Below are positions 45,655-53,839 of a stretch of DNA of 64,000 nt, piece by piece; positions within the stretch are counted from its first letter, which is position 1; each line of letters starts with the position of its first letter. The DNA lies in the NCBI RefSeq assembly GCF_019977395.1, contig NZ_AP024660.1:124001-188000 (forward strand), written 5' to 3'. The notes beneath the pieces are model-generated. The model was given only the letters and a program-made list of their open reading frames with translations. It made no database searches and was not told the origin of the DNA. The position numbers and the translations under genes were made by a program. The DNA is from Arthrobacter sp. NicSoilC5. Its GTDB lineage: Bacteria; Actinomycetota; Actinomycetes; Actinomycetales; Micrococcaceae.

Positions 45655-46143
45655 TCAGCGGCGGGCCAGGGCTGCCGTCAGTTGGTCCGGGTGGCGGGTC
45701 GAGGCCAGCCAGTAGGGGGTCCGGTCGGCCGGGTCAGTGATTTCGATCTTCACCACCGGATCGATCCAACCGCGGATGCATAGGTAGGCCAGCCCGTTCA
45801 GCCGGGTGCCGCGCTCCGCCGTCGCTTCGCCGGACGTGAACTGCTGCACACCGCCCACAAAGCGGCGTTCGATGGTGGCCCGTCCAACAGTGAGGGCGTC
45901 CGGCGTCACCGTGATGGCAGGCGTGGAAAGGACCAGGAGGACCGTGATGATGGCCAGGAGCACCAGTGCCGCGGTGTAGCCCGCTGCCATGCTGATGGGG
46001 GCGAAGACCAGGATGCCGGCCGCGGAGACACCGGCTGCGATAACCCAGATCCAGGCGTTGGGCCACAGCTTCTCCCGGTAAATAACCGGTCCGCCAGTGG
46101 ATGGGGTGCTGGGAACGGACGCGGGCGAGCTTGATTCGGGCAT
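45655..46143 (-). CDS. DUF3093 membrane protein
   Basis: A 162-residue protein with two adjacent membrane helices (about 30-75) and a C-terminal soluble domain of the actinobacterial DUF3093 family (GGVQQFTSG, LNGLAYLCIRGWIDPVVKIEI, DPADRTPYWLASTR). The start at the first Met after a weak AAGGTGG site gives the family length; the frame remains open upstream of the dut promoter. It is divergent from dut, a conserved neighbourhood. Function unknown. Confidence 0.88.
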   Translation of the reverse strand: MPESSSPASVPSTPSTGGPVIYREKLWPNAWIWVIAAGVSAAGILVFAPISMAAGYTAALVLLAIITVLLVLSTPAITVTPDALTVGRATIERRFVGGVQQFTSGEATAERGTRLNGLAYLCIRGWIDPVVKIEITDPADRTPYWLASTRHPDQLTAALARR

Positions 46144-46245
46144 AGCCCAAGCTTTCCACCTTTGGCCCGCTATTTCACCTTGGGGCAAGCCTCCCGGCCG
46201 GCGCCGTGGCCGCGGGCTCCTTAGGACTGATTCGGGGGCGCGGGT

Positions 46246-46251
46246 TAGAGT
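46246..46251 (+). promoter_or_regulatory. Candidate -10 box of dut
   Basis: TAGAGT, 2 bases before one possible GTG start (46254) and 8 bases before a second one (46260). The later one would be a leaderless start. Confidence 0.4.
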
Positions 46252-46253
46252 GA

Positions 46254-46778
46254 GTGACTGTGACTGATCATCCCGCCACGGTAGACCTTGTCCCGGACGC
46301 AGCATCACCCGCCCCCGCTGCCCCCACCCTGCAGGTCCAGTTGAAAATGCTGGATCCGGAGCTGGAAGCGCCGTCCTACGCACATCCGGGCGACGCCGGC
46401 GCCGACCTCCGTGCCCGCGAGGACGTGGTCCTGCTGCCGGGGGAGCGCAAACTGGTCCCCACCGGCGTCGCCATCGCACTTCCGGAAGGGTTCGTGGCGC
46501 TGATCCACCCCCGCTCCGGCCTGGCCACCAAGCACGGCCTCACGATCGTCAACGCGCCCGGCACCGTCGATGCGGGCTATCGGGGCGAGATCTCGGTGAC
46601 CCTGCTGAACACCGACTCATCCCAGCCGATTGAGCTGCGCCGCGGCGATAGAATTGCCCAAATGGTCATCCAGCGGGTGGAGTACGCCCAGTTCATTCCT
46701 GTCAGCGAGTTGAGCGGTTCCGTGCGCGGCACGGGCGGCTTTGGGTCCACCGGCGGTTTCAACGTCCCCGGAGCCTGA
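46254..46778 (+). CDS. dut: dUTP diphosphatase
   Basis: Trimeric dUTPase of about 174 residues that hydrolyses dUTP to dUMP. All five family motifs are present: [34 protein letters not shown] and [10 protein letters not shown] near the C-terminus. There are two adjacent GTG candidates at 46254 and 46260, and the second fits a leaderless start. It is divergent from DUF3093 and upstream of the DUF3710 operon. Confidence 0.96.
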   Translation: MTVTDHPATVDLVPDAASPAPAAPTLQVQLKMLDPELEAPSYAHPGDAGADLRAREDVVLLPGERKLVPTGVAIALPEGFVALIHPRSGLATKHGLTIVNAPGTVDAGYRGEISVTLLNTDSSQPIELRRGDRIAQMVIQRVEYAQFIPVSELSGSVRGTGGFGSTGGFNVPGA

Positions 46779-46816
46779 CACCAGGACGCACCCGCTGCCA
46801 CGCCAGCACGCACGAC

Positions 46817-46840
46817 GGTGGGACCTTCGCAGTTCCCACC
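46817..46840 (+). terminator. Hairpin after dut
   Basis: A 7-bp stem (GGTGGGA with TCCCACC) with a 10-base loop, 38 bases past dut and 45 bases before the next gene. No T-run; it may be a weak terminator or leader structure. Confidence 0.35.
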
Positions 46841-46885
46841 GGAACCATTCAGAACTGGCACATTTTCAGGATTAAGGAGTCACCC

Positions 46886-47599
46886 ATGGTCTTTGGGCTC
46901 GGCAGGAAAGCAAAGAATGAAGAGCCGGCGCAGCCGGCCGACGAGCTGACGATCGCGGAGGCCGGAGAAGGCGAACCGGGCACTGCCGCCCGCCGCCAGG
47001 ACGGCCCCTTCGACGAGTCCGAAATCAGCAGCCGCGACGGCTTTGTTGACCTCGGCGCCCTGCTCATCACACCGAGCGAGGGCCTTCAGCTCCGCCTCGA
47101 GGTGGAAGAGGCAACGCAGCGGGTAGTGGCAGTCACCTTGGACCTTAACGGCTCCAGCCTCCAGCTGCAGGCGTTCGCCGCCCCCAAGACAGAGACGCTC
47201 TGGGATGAGATCCGCGAACAGATCGGCCAGTCAGTCGGCGCGCAGGGCGGCCAGGTTGAAGAGGTTGAAGGCGCTTTCGGCACCGAACTGGTGGCCAAGC
47301 TGCCCGCCGGACTTCCGGACGGCAGCCAGGGCTACCGGGTGGCCCGTTTCATCGGCGTCGATGGGCCCCGCTGGTTCCTGCGCGGCGTCCTGGGTGGACC
47401 CGCCGCGCTGGAACGCCCCGCCGCGGAACCGCTCGAGGCCCTGTTCCGGCAGGTCGTGGTGGTCCGCGGGGACAGCCCCATGCCGCCGCGCGATCTTCTG
47501 CAGCTGAGGCTGCCCAAGGACGCTTCAGCCACTCCTCCGCCCGCCGCACCCACCCTGGAGGAGCCCGAACGTGGTCCCGAAATTACCCAGATCGGCTGA
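46886..47599 (+). CDS. DUF3710 protein
   Basis: A 237-residue soluble protein of the DUF3710 family, with a charged N-terminal stretch (1-45) and conserved segments DLGALLITPSEGLQLRLEVEE and YRVARFIGVDGPRWFLRGVLGG. The ATG follows AAGGAG. It is the first gene of a compact three-gene unit (DUF3710, OB-fold, DUF3159), whose reading frames overlap. The conserved neighbourhood with dut suggests DNA or nucleotide metabolism, but this is inference. Confidence 0.88.
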   Translation: MVFGLGRKAKNEEPAQPADELTIAEAGEGEPGTAARRQDGPFDESEISSRDGFVDLGALLITPSEGLQLRLEVEEATQRVVAVTLDLNGSSLQLQAFAAPKTETLWDEIREQIGQSVGAQGGQVEEVEGAFGTELVAKLPAGLPDGSQGYRVARFIGVDGPRWFLRGVLGGPAALERPAAEPLEALFRQVVVVRGDSPMPPRDLLQLRLPKDASATPPPAAPTLEEPERGPEITQIG

Positions 47600-47951
47600 G
47601 TCCCCGCAGGACGGAGCCACGCAGTCAACGCGTGGCGTCACGCCACTGGGCCAACTGCCCGACCGGGGCCGCGTCACGTGCCAGGGGCACATTGACTCCG
47701 TGACGTTTGTACCTGCGGACCGGACTGCCGAATTCAGCGCCATCGTTTCGGAGGACGACGCCGCACGTCCGGCCGCATCGGGACAGGGCCGGCCACCGCG
47801 GCTCCGCGTCGTCTGGCTGGGCCGCCGCCGGGTGCCGGGCATCGAAGCAGGTGCGGAAATCCGGGTCGAGGGGATGCTGGCCCGCGGCAAGGACATGCCC
47901 ACCATATTCAATCCCCGCTACGAGATACTGTCCCGCCAGGAGAACGAATGA
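47571..47951 (+). CDS. OB-fold nucleic-acid-binding protein
   Basis: A 126-residue protein with an OB-fold-like beta pattern from about residue 30 to 120 (GRVTCQGHIDSVTFVP, RLRVVWLGRRRVPGIEAGAEIR, and IFNPRYEIL near the C-terminus). The GTG start lies 29 bases inside the DUF3710 gene, and its own end overlaps DUF3159 as ATGA. Such tight coupling suggests a joint role. Nucleic-acid binding is inferred from the fold only. Confidence 0.8.
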   Translation: MVPKLPRSAESPQDGATQSTRGVTPLGQLPDRGRVTCQGHIDSVTFVPADRTAEFSAIVSEDDAARPAASGQGRPPRLRVVWLGRRRVPGIEAGAEIRVEGMLARGKDMPTIFNPRYEILSRQENE

Positions 47952-48721
47952 CCGCGCACCAGCCTGAACAGCCCACCGGACCTGAGAACCCCGGCAGGAA
48001 CGGGCAGCAGCAGGGCGGCCCTCAGGCTCCAGGTCCGTCCCCGGTTGCCGGCCTCGCCGCTGAGTACGCTGCAAAGGCCGGACTCCACCGCACCCACGAC
48101 GGACGCGTGGACGTCCTGCGGAGCGCCGGCGGAGTGCAGGGCATTGCGGAGAGCATCGTTCCCGGCCTTGTCTTCCTGGTGGCCTTCACCATCACCCGCG
48201 AGCTCACCCTGTCCCTGGTGGCCGCCCTGGCGTCGGCAGCTGTGTTCACCGTGGTCCGGCTGGTGCAGCGGCGCCCCCTGACCCAGGCGCTGGCGGGAGT
48301 GGCCGGCGTCGGCATTTCCGCCTGGCTGGCCAACACCACCGGAAAGGCGGAGGACTTCTACCTTCCCGGCTTCTTCACCAACGGCGCCTACATCCTGGCG
48401 ATGGTCCTTTCCATTGCCGTCAAGTGGCCCGTGGCGGGCCTCCTCTTCGGTTTCATCCGCAATGAGGGCGTGGAGTGGCGCAAGGAACCGGCCCGGGTCA
48501 AGGCATACCGGCTGGGCACGTGGATCATTGTCGCGGTCCTGGCGCTCCGGCTCATCGTGCAGGTGCCCCTCTACCTCATGGGCACCGACGGCCTCGCCGC
48601 ACTCGCCACCACCCGCCTCATCATGGGTGCACCCCTGTACATCCTCGGGATCTGGGTTGCGTGGCTGGTAACCCGGCCTGCTCCGGCCGAAGCTGAAGCC
48701 GGCGCAGACCGTACGGCCTGA
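47948..48721 (+). CDS. DUF3159 membrane protein
   Basis: A 257-residue protein. The disordered, Gln/Pro-rich N-terminus (1-35) is followed by about six membrane segments (between 65 and 245) with the DUF3159 hallmarks ESIVPGLVFLVAF, WLANTTGKAEDFYLPGF and FGFIRNEGVEWRK. It is last in its operon and convergent with the RCK gene pair. Function unknown. Confidence 0.87.
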   Translation: MTAHQPEQPTGPENPGRNGQQQGGPQAPGPSPVAGLAAEYAAKAGLHRTHDGRVDVLRSAGGVQGIAESIVPGLVFLVAFTITRELTLSLVAALASAAVFTVVRLVQRRPLTQALAGVAGVGISAWLANTTGKAEDFYLPGFFTNGAYILAMVLSIAVKWPVAGLLFGFIRNEGVEWRKEPARVKAYRLGTWIIVAVLALRLIVQVPLYLMGTDGLAALATTRLIMGAPLYILGIWVAWLVTRPAPAEAEAGADRTA

Positions 48722-48745
48722 CGCCCAGGCCTCGCGGCGGCCGGC

Positions 48746-49504
48746 CTAGCCGTCGAAGCCGTCGTCGTCCAAAGCATGGCCGTGGCCGCCCGCGTTGGCC
48801 GGCTGGCCGTTGCCCGGGGCCTGTTCCCCGGCGTCGATGCTGCCCGGGGCGGACGAGAGCAGCTCCCGCAGTCCGTCCTCGGCAGCAATGGTGGTGACGA
48901 AGAAAAGTTCGTCCCCGCCGTCGATGACGTCGTCCCTGCTGGGCGTGATCGGCGCCTGGTCCCGCAGGATGGCCACCAGGGTGGCGTCCTCCGGCCAGTG
49001 GATGTCTCCCACGGTCATGCCGATGACGTGGGAGTCGTGGGGCACGGTGAATTCCACCAGGGACGCCACCCCGGTCTGCAGCGTCAGCAGGCGGACCAGG
49101 TCACCGATCTCCACTGCCTCCTCCACGAGGGCGGTCATCAGCTGCGGGGTGTTGACGGCTACATCAACACCCCAGGAGTCATTGAACATCCAGTCATTCT
49201 TCGGGTTGTTCACCCGGCCCACGGTGCGGCCAACACCGAACTCGGTCTTCGCCAGCAGGGACACCACCAGGTTCACTTTGTCATCGCCCGTTGCGGAGAC
49301 TACGACGTCGGCGTCCTCCACCTTGGCGCCCTGCAGCGTGGAGAGCTCGCACGCGTCGCCCACCAGCCAGTGGGCGCCCCGCAGGCCGCTGCGGCCGATC
49401 ACCTCGGGCTTGAGGTCGATCAGGAGGATCTCGTGCTTATGCGCCAGCAATTCCCTGGCGATGGATGATCCGACGCTGCCGGCGCCGACGATAACGACTT
49501 TCAC
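48746..49504 (-). CDS. TrkA/RCK potassium-channel regulatory protein (second)
   Basis: A 252-residue RCK protein with an N-terminal NAD-binding Rossmann domain (MKVVIVGAGSVGSSIA, 1-130) and a C-terminal RCK-C domain (about 140-220). The last 30 residues are Gly/Asp rich. It overlaps the preceding RCK gene by 4 bases, so the pair is one operon, equal to ceoB-ceoC of mycobacteria by order. It is a cytoplasmic regulator of a potassium transporter. Confidence 0.92.
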   Translation of the reverse strand: MKVVIVGAGSVGSSIARELLAHKHEILLIDLKPEVIGRSGLRGAHWLVGDACELSTLQGAKVEDADVVVSATGDDKVNLVVSLLAKTEFGVGRTVGRVNNPKNDWMFNDSWGVDVAVNTPQLMTALVEEAVEIGDLVRLLTLQTGVASLVEFTVPHDSHVIGMTVGDIHWPEDATLVAILRDQAPITPSRDDVIDGGDELFFVTTIAAEDGLRELLSSAPGSIDAGEQAPGNGQPANAGGHGHALDDDGFDG

Positions 49505-50175
49505 TGATACTCCTTGGCGGGGGCTTTGGCGAGGATCTGGGCGATCTGGGCGCTGCGGTCCACCTGCAGCATGGCGTGCACGGTGTCACCGTCCTGGTAC
49601 GCCGTTCCGGCGCCAGGCAGCAGGCCCTCGCCAAAGCGGGTGACATAGGCCACGCGGACATCGGCGGCCTTCTCAATGCTGCTGATCCGGTGCCCGATCC
49701 AGCCGGCGTCCAGGTCCAGTTCAGCCAGGACCAGCCGGCCCGAGGGCTCACGGAAATCACCGGCGAGATGTTGTTCGGGAAGGATGCGGCGCAGCACCTG
49801 GTCCGCGCTCCAGCGGACGGCGGCCACCGTGGGGATGCCCAGGCGCTGGTAGATTTCGGCGCGACCCGGATCGTAGATCCTGGCGACGACATGCGGAACG
49901 TGGAAGGTCTCGCGGGCAACCCGGGTGGCCAGGATGTTTGAGTTGTCACCGCTGGAAACGGCGGCGAAGGCGTAGGCCTCGCCAACTCCTGCCTGCTTGA
50001 GGGTCTCGCGGTCAAAGCCCACGCCGGTCACCTTCCGGCCAGTGAAGCCCTGGCGGAGCCGGCGGAACGCGCGGTCATCCTGGTCGATGATGGCCACGGA
50101 ATGACCGGCATCCTCCAGCGTGTGCGCCAGCGTTGCCCCCACCCGGCCACATCCCATGATCACGAAATGCGCCAC
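49501..50175 (-). CDS. trkA: TrkA/RCK potassium-uptake regulatory protein (first)
   Basis: A 224-residue RCK protein with GxGxxG Rossmann motif (VIMGCGRVGATLAHTL) and the RCK-C domain near 140-220. The GTG start follows AAGGAG. It is first of two RCK genes and divergent from a KimA-like potassium importer. TrkA/CeoB proteins bind NAD(H) or ATP and gate a TrkH/KtrB channel; no TrkH gene is in the window, so the partner may be elsewhere or may be the KimA-like protein itself. Confidence 0.92.
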   Translation of the reverse strand: MAHFVIMGCGRVGATLAHTLEDAGHSVAIIDQDDRAFRRLRQGFTGRKVTGVGFDRETLKQAGVGEAYAFAAVSSGDNSNILATRVARETFHVPHVVARIYDPGRAEIYQRLGIPTVAAVRWSADQVLRRILPEQHLAGDFREPSGRLVLAELDLDAGWIGHRISSIEKAADVRVAYVTRFGEGLLPGAGTAYQDGDTVHAMLQVDRSAQIAQILAKAPAKEYQ

Positions 50176-50258
50176 CGTATCTCCTTTGTATCTAAGTCAG
50201 GATCGTGCAGCTAGAACTCTACCGGCATGGCCCTTGTTAGGCCTGGCAGCGGCCCGTC

Positions 50259-50287
50259 ATGACATCGTCCGCGAATCAGACTAGCTT
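50259..50287 (+). promoter_or_regulatory. Promoter of the KimA-like gene (leaderless)
   Basis: ATGACA (50259-50264), a 17-base spacer and TAGCTT (50282-50287) precede the GTG start by exactly 6 bases. This is the best -35/-10 pair in the window. It leaves no leader for a riboswitch. Confidence 0.65.
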
Positions 50288-50293
50288 TGTGGG

Positions 50294-52270
50294 GTGTTGA
50301 CAATACTGAACGCCGTCAAACGCGTGCTGGTGGGCAGGCCCTTCCGGAATGACCGACTGGCCCACACCCTCCTTCCCAAGAAGATCGCATTGCCGATCTT
50401 TGCGTCCGATGCCCTCTCTTCCGTAGCCTACGCACCGGACGAGATCCTGCTCACCCTGGCACTGGCCGGTGTCAGCGCCGTGGCGATCTCTCCGTGGGTC
50501 GGCCTGGCGGTGATGGTGGTGCTGCTGACCGTGGTGGCCTCCTACCGGCAGAACGTCCACGCGTACCCGTCAGGCGGCGGCGACTACGAGATCGCCAACG
50601 AGAACATGGGCAAGTACGCCGGCCTGACGGTGGCGTCCGCCCTCCTGGTGGACTACGTCCTGACCGTCGCCGTGTCGATGTCCTCCGCCGCGGCGTACCT
50701 GACCACGGCTGTGCCCTCGCTGCACGGCGAGCAGGCCGTCATCGCCACCATCGGCGTCGTCATCCTGGCCCTGGTGAACCTGCGCGGCATCAAGGAAGCG
50801 GGCAGCGTCTTCGCCGTCCCCACCTACATCTTCATGGCGTCCATCCTCGGCATGACCGCGGTGGGCATGTTCCAGGCCGCCACGGGGCAGTTGGGCGAGG
50901 CGCCGTCGGCTGCGTTCACCATTGTTCCCGCCGAAGGCTTCGACCAGGGCCTGGTGGGCCTGGCCGGCGCCTTCCTGCTGCTGCGGGCCTTCTCTTCGGG
51001 CGCCGCGGCCCTGACCGGCGTCGAAGCCATCAGCAACGGCGTTCCCAACTTCCGGCACCCCAAGAGCAAGAACGCAGCCACCACCCTGCTGCTCCTGGGC
51101 GTGATCGGCGCCGCCATGCTGGCGGGCATCATCTACCTGGCAAATGCCACCAAGGTCCACATTGTGCTGGACCCCGCCAAGGAATTCCTGCTGAACGGCA
51201 GCCCGCTGCCTGAGGGCTACATCCAGAACCCGGCCATCAGCCAGATCGCGCAGACCATCTTCGGCGAAGGGTCCATCCCCTTCTACATCGTGGTGGCCGC
51301 TACCGGCGTCATCCTGGTGTTCGCCTCCAACACCGCCTTCAACGGCTTCCCGGTCCTGGGTTCCATCCTCGCCCAGGACGGCTACCTGCCCCGCCAGCTC
51401 CGGACCCGCGGCGACCGGCTCGCGTTCAGCAACGGCGTGCTGGCCCTCGCGGCAGGCGCCCTGGTGCTCATTATTTCGTTCGACGCGGACGTCACCAAGC
51501 TCATCCAGCTCTATATCGTCGGCGTCTTCATTTCCTTCACGCTCAGCCAGCTCGGCATGATCCGGCACTGGGGGCGCGAGCTGAAACTGGCCAAGGACAA
51601 GGCCGTCCGGCGGAAGATGATCAAGTCCCGGACCATCAACAGCATCGGTTTCGGCATGACTGGACTGGTGCTGGTCATCGTCCTCATCACCAAGTTCCAG
51701 CAGGGTGCCTGGATTGCCCTGCTGGCCATGTTCATCCTCTTCCTGATCATGTGGAGCATCCGGGCCCACTACGACAACGTCGCCAAGGAACTCGCCGTGG
51801 ACGAGGACTCCTCACCGCGCGCCCTGCCCACCAGGGTCCACGCCGTCCTGCTGGTCTCCCACGTCCGCAAGCCGGTGCTGCGGGCCCTGGCCTACGCGCG
51901 GGCATCCCGCCCCTCCCGGCTGGACGCCATCACCGTGGACATCGACCCGGACGAGACCGCACACACCATCGCGGACTGGGAAAAACTTGAGATCCCGGTG
52001 CCGCTGACCGTGCTGGCCAGCCCGTACCGCGAGACCGTCACGCCCATCATGGACTACGTCAAGCAGATGCGCCTGGATTCCCCGCGGGACCTGGTGGTGG
52101 TCTACATCCCCGAGTACGTGGTGGGCAAGTGGTGGGAGCAGTTGGTTCACAACCAGACCGCCCTCCGCATCAAGACCCGGCTGCACTTTGAACCGGGAGT
52201 CATGGTGGCCAGCGTTCCCTGGCAGCTCAAATCCTCCGAAGAAGCCAAGAACCTCCAGGATGTCCAGTGA
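50294..52270 (+). CDS. KimA-like APC-superfamily potassium importer
   Basis: A 658-residue APC-superfamily transporter with about twelve membrane segments (30-480) and a cytosolic C-terminal domain of about 150 residues, as in Bacillus KimA. The residues known for potassium binding in KimA can be aligned here: D39 and Y46 (SDALSSVAYA), D120 and T124 (DYVLT), and T241 and E244 (TGVE), with the same local spacings. The GTG start is leaderless. It is divergent from two RCK genes, and the RNA methyltransferase gene overlaps its stop codon. A generic amino-acid permease is the alternative. Confidence 0.85.
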   Translation: MLTILNAVKRVLVGRPFRNDRLAHTLLPKKIALPIFASDALSSVAYAPDEILLTLALAGVSAVAISPWVGLAVMVVLLTVVASYRQNVHAYPSGGGDYEIANENMGKYAGLTVASALLVDYVLTVAVSMSSAAAYLTTAVPSLHGEQAVIATIGVVILALVNLRGIKEAGSVFAVPTYIFMASILGMTAVGMFQAATGQLGEAPSAAFTIVPAEGFDQGLVGLAGAFLLLRAFSSGAAALTGVEAISNGVPNFRHPKSKNAATTLLLLGVIGAAMLAGIIYLANATKVHIVLDPAKEFLLNGSPLPEGYIQNPAISQIAQTIFGEGSIPFYIVVAATGVILVFASNTAFNGFPVLGSILAQDGYLPRQLRTRGDRLAFSNGVLALAAGALVLIISFDADVTKLIQLYIVGVFISFTLSQLGMIRHWGRELKLAKDKAVRRKMIKSRTINSIGFGMTGLVLVIVLITKFQQGAWIALLAMFILFLIMWSIRAHYDNVAKELAVDEDSSPRALPTRVHAVLLVSHVRKPVLRALAYARASRPSRLDAITVDIDPDETAHTIADWEKLEIPVPLTVLASPYRETVTPIMDYVKQMRLDSPRDLVVVYIPEYVVGKWWEQLVHNQTALRIKTRLHFEPGVMVASVPWQLKSSEEAKNLQDVQ

Positions 52271-53673
52271 CCGCCAACCCTTCCGCCGCTTTGCCGGCAT
52301 CAGATACTTCCCTGCCTGCAGGGGATGAAACCGGCCACACCGGTGAGGAGGCCGTCCTCGACGTCGGTCCGGTGGCCCACGGCGGGCACTGCGTGGCGCG
52401 CCATGAGGGCCGCGTGGTCTTTGTCCGGCACGCCATTCCGGGGGAGAAAGTCCGCGTCAGGCTCACCGACGCCGCGGACGGCGCCAAGTTCTGGCGGGCC
52501 GATGTCATCGAGGTGCTGGAAGCATCGCCGGACCGGGTGGAACACTTCTGGCACGTGGCCGATTCCCTGCGGGCCTGGGGCCACGGCCACCCGCCGGTGG
52601 GCGGGGCCGAGTTCGGGCACATGACCCTGGCCCGGCAGCGCGGCCTGAAAGCGGACGTCGTGGCAGAACAGCTCACCCGGCTGGCCGGCTTCGACCAGGT
52701 GCCGTCCGTATGGGCCGGCGGGGTCGAACGCGTAGGGGAAGCGGACGACGGCGGCACCGGCCTGGGGTGGCGCACGCGGGCGAGTTTTTCGGTCACCCCG
52801 GGCGGCAGGCTCGGGATGCACGCCCACCGCTCCAACCACATCGTTGCGGTGCGGGAGATGCCCCTGGCAAGCGAAGCCATCAACACCCTGCGCCTGTGGG
52901 ACCTGGACCTGCAGGGCATCGAACGGGTTGAGGTGGCCGCGCCGGCCAACGGTTCCCGGCCCCTGGTGCTCCTGGCCCCCGCGCCGGGCACCAAGGACAA
53001 GCGGCTGCGGGCGATCGCCGCGGCCCTGCCGGCGGACGCATCGGTGGCAGCCTTCGATCCGCTGGCCGGAACCGTCACGCAGCTCCGGGGACGCACCTGG
53101 GTGCAGGAATCCGCCGCCGGCCATGACTACCGGGTGACCGGCGACGGTTTCTGGCAGATCCACCGCGACGCGCCCGGGACCCTTGTGGGGGCTGTCACAG
53201 AATTCCTCCGGCAGGGTGACTTCCTGAACCCCGGAGCCGTGGTCGCCGACCTCTACGCGGGCGCCGGGCTCTTCACCGCCGTGCTGGCTGATGCCGTAGG
53301 GGAGACGGGGTCCGTCCTCTCGGTTGAAGGGGCGCCGGGGGCAAGCCGGGATGCCCGGAAGAACCTGCACTCCGCACCGCAGGTGGAGGTGGTCCAGGGG
53401 CGCGTGGAGCGGGTCCTGCGCCAGAAACCGCGGAACTTCGACGCCCTGGTCCTCGACCCTCCCCGCGCCGGAGCCGGGAAAGCCGTTGTCGGCCAACTCG
53501 TCGCGTCGCAGCCCCGGGCCATTGCCTATGTGTCCTGCGATCCGGCGTCGTTCGCGCGTGACCTCGGTTACTTCCGACGCTCCGGGTGGGAGCTCGCCGG
53601 GCTGCGGGCCTTCGACCTGTACCCCCACACCCACCACCTCGAGACAGTGGCACTGCTGACTCCGGCTCCATGA
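52267..53673 (+). CDS. TrmA/RlmD-type SAM-dependent RNA methyltransferase
   Basis: A 468-residue RNA uridine C5-methyltransferase of the TrmA/RumA group. It has an N-terminal TRAM domain (about 30-90, VVFVRHAIPGEKV) and a Rossmann methyltransferase domain with motif I VADLYAGAGLFTA, LVLDPPRAGAG and the catalytic cysteine in YVSCDPASFARD. The 4Fe-4S Cys cluster of E. coli RlmD is absent. The GTG start overlaps the stop codon of the KimA-like gene. The target base is unknown. Confidence 0.9.
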   Translation: MTANPSAALPASDTSLPAGDETGHTGEEAVLDVGPVAHGGHCVARHEGRVVFVRHAIPGEKVRVRLTDAADGAKFWRADVIEVLEASPDRVEHFWHVADSLRAWGHGHPPVGGAEFGHMTLARQRGLKADVVAEQLTRLAGFDQVPSVWAGGVERVGEADDGGTGLGWRTRASFSVTPGGRLGMHAHRSNHIVAVREMPLASEAINTLRLWDLDLQGIERVEVAAPANGSRPLVLLAPAPGTKDKRLRAIAAALPADASVAAFDPLAGTVTQLRGRTWVQESAAGHDYRVTGDGFWQIHRDAPGTLVGAVTEFLRQGDFLNPGAVVADLYAGAGLFTAVLADAVGETGSVLSVEGAPGASRDARKNLHSAPQVEVVQGRVERVLRQKPRNFDALVLDPPRAGAGKAVVGQLVASQPRAIAYVSCDPASFARDLGYFRRSGWELAGLRAFDLYPHTHHLETVALLTPAP

Positions 53674-53690
53674 TGCCGCCACGGTTTTCG

Positions 53691-53707
53691 ACTACGATGG
53701 CCGTAGT
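53691..53707. promoter_or_regulatory. Palindrome upstream of acnA
   Basis: ACTACG-ATGGC-CGTAGT, a 17-bp dyad with perfect 6-base arms, about 130 bases before acnA. It resembles the cyd dyads in half-site (CTACG/CGTAG) but has a wider centre. Role unproven. Confidence 0.3.
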
Positions 53708-53839
53708 AGTCCCACGTCGCGCCCGAATTCTCGGCCGGCCGTGTGCAAATTTTCGGGCCCTGGAACTACTTAGGGCTTCCTAACTAGCAGGCGGTCAACC
53801 GCGCGACAAAGATGAAACTGTTGCGAGAGGAGTCCTGCG

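Noticed and set aside
50176..50293. c-di-AMP riboswitch before the KimA-like gene
   Set aside because: The gap is 118 bases, is shared with a divergent gene, and the best promoter leaves no leader.
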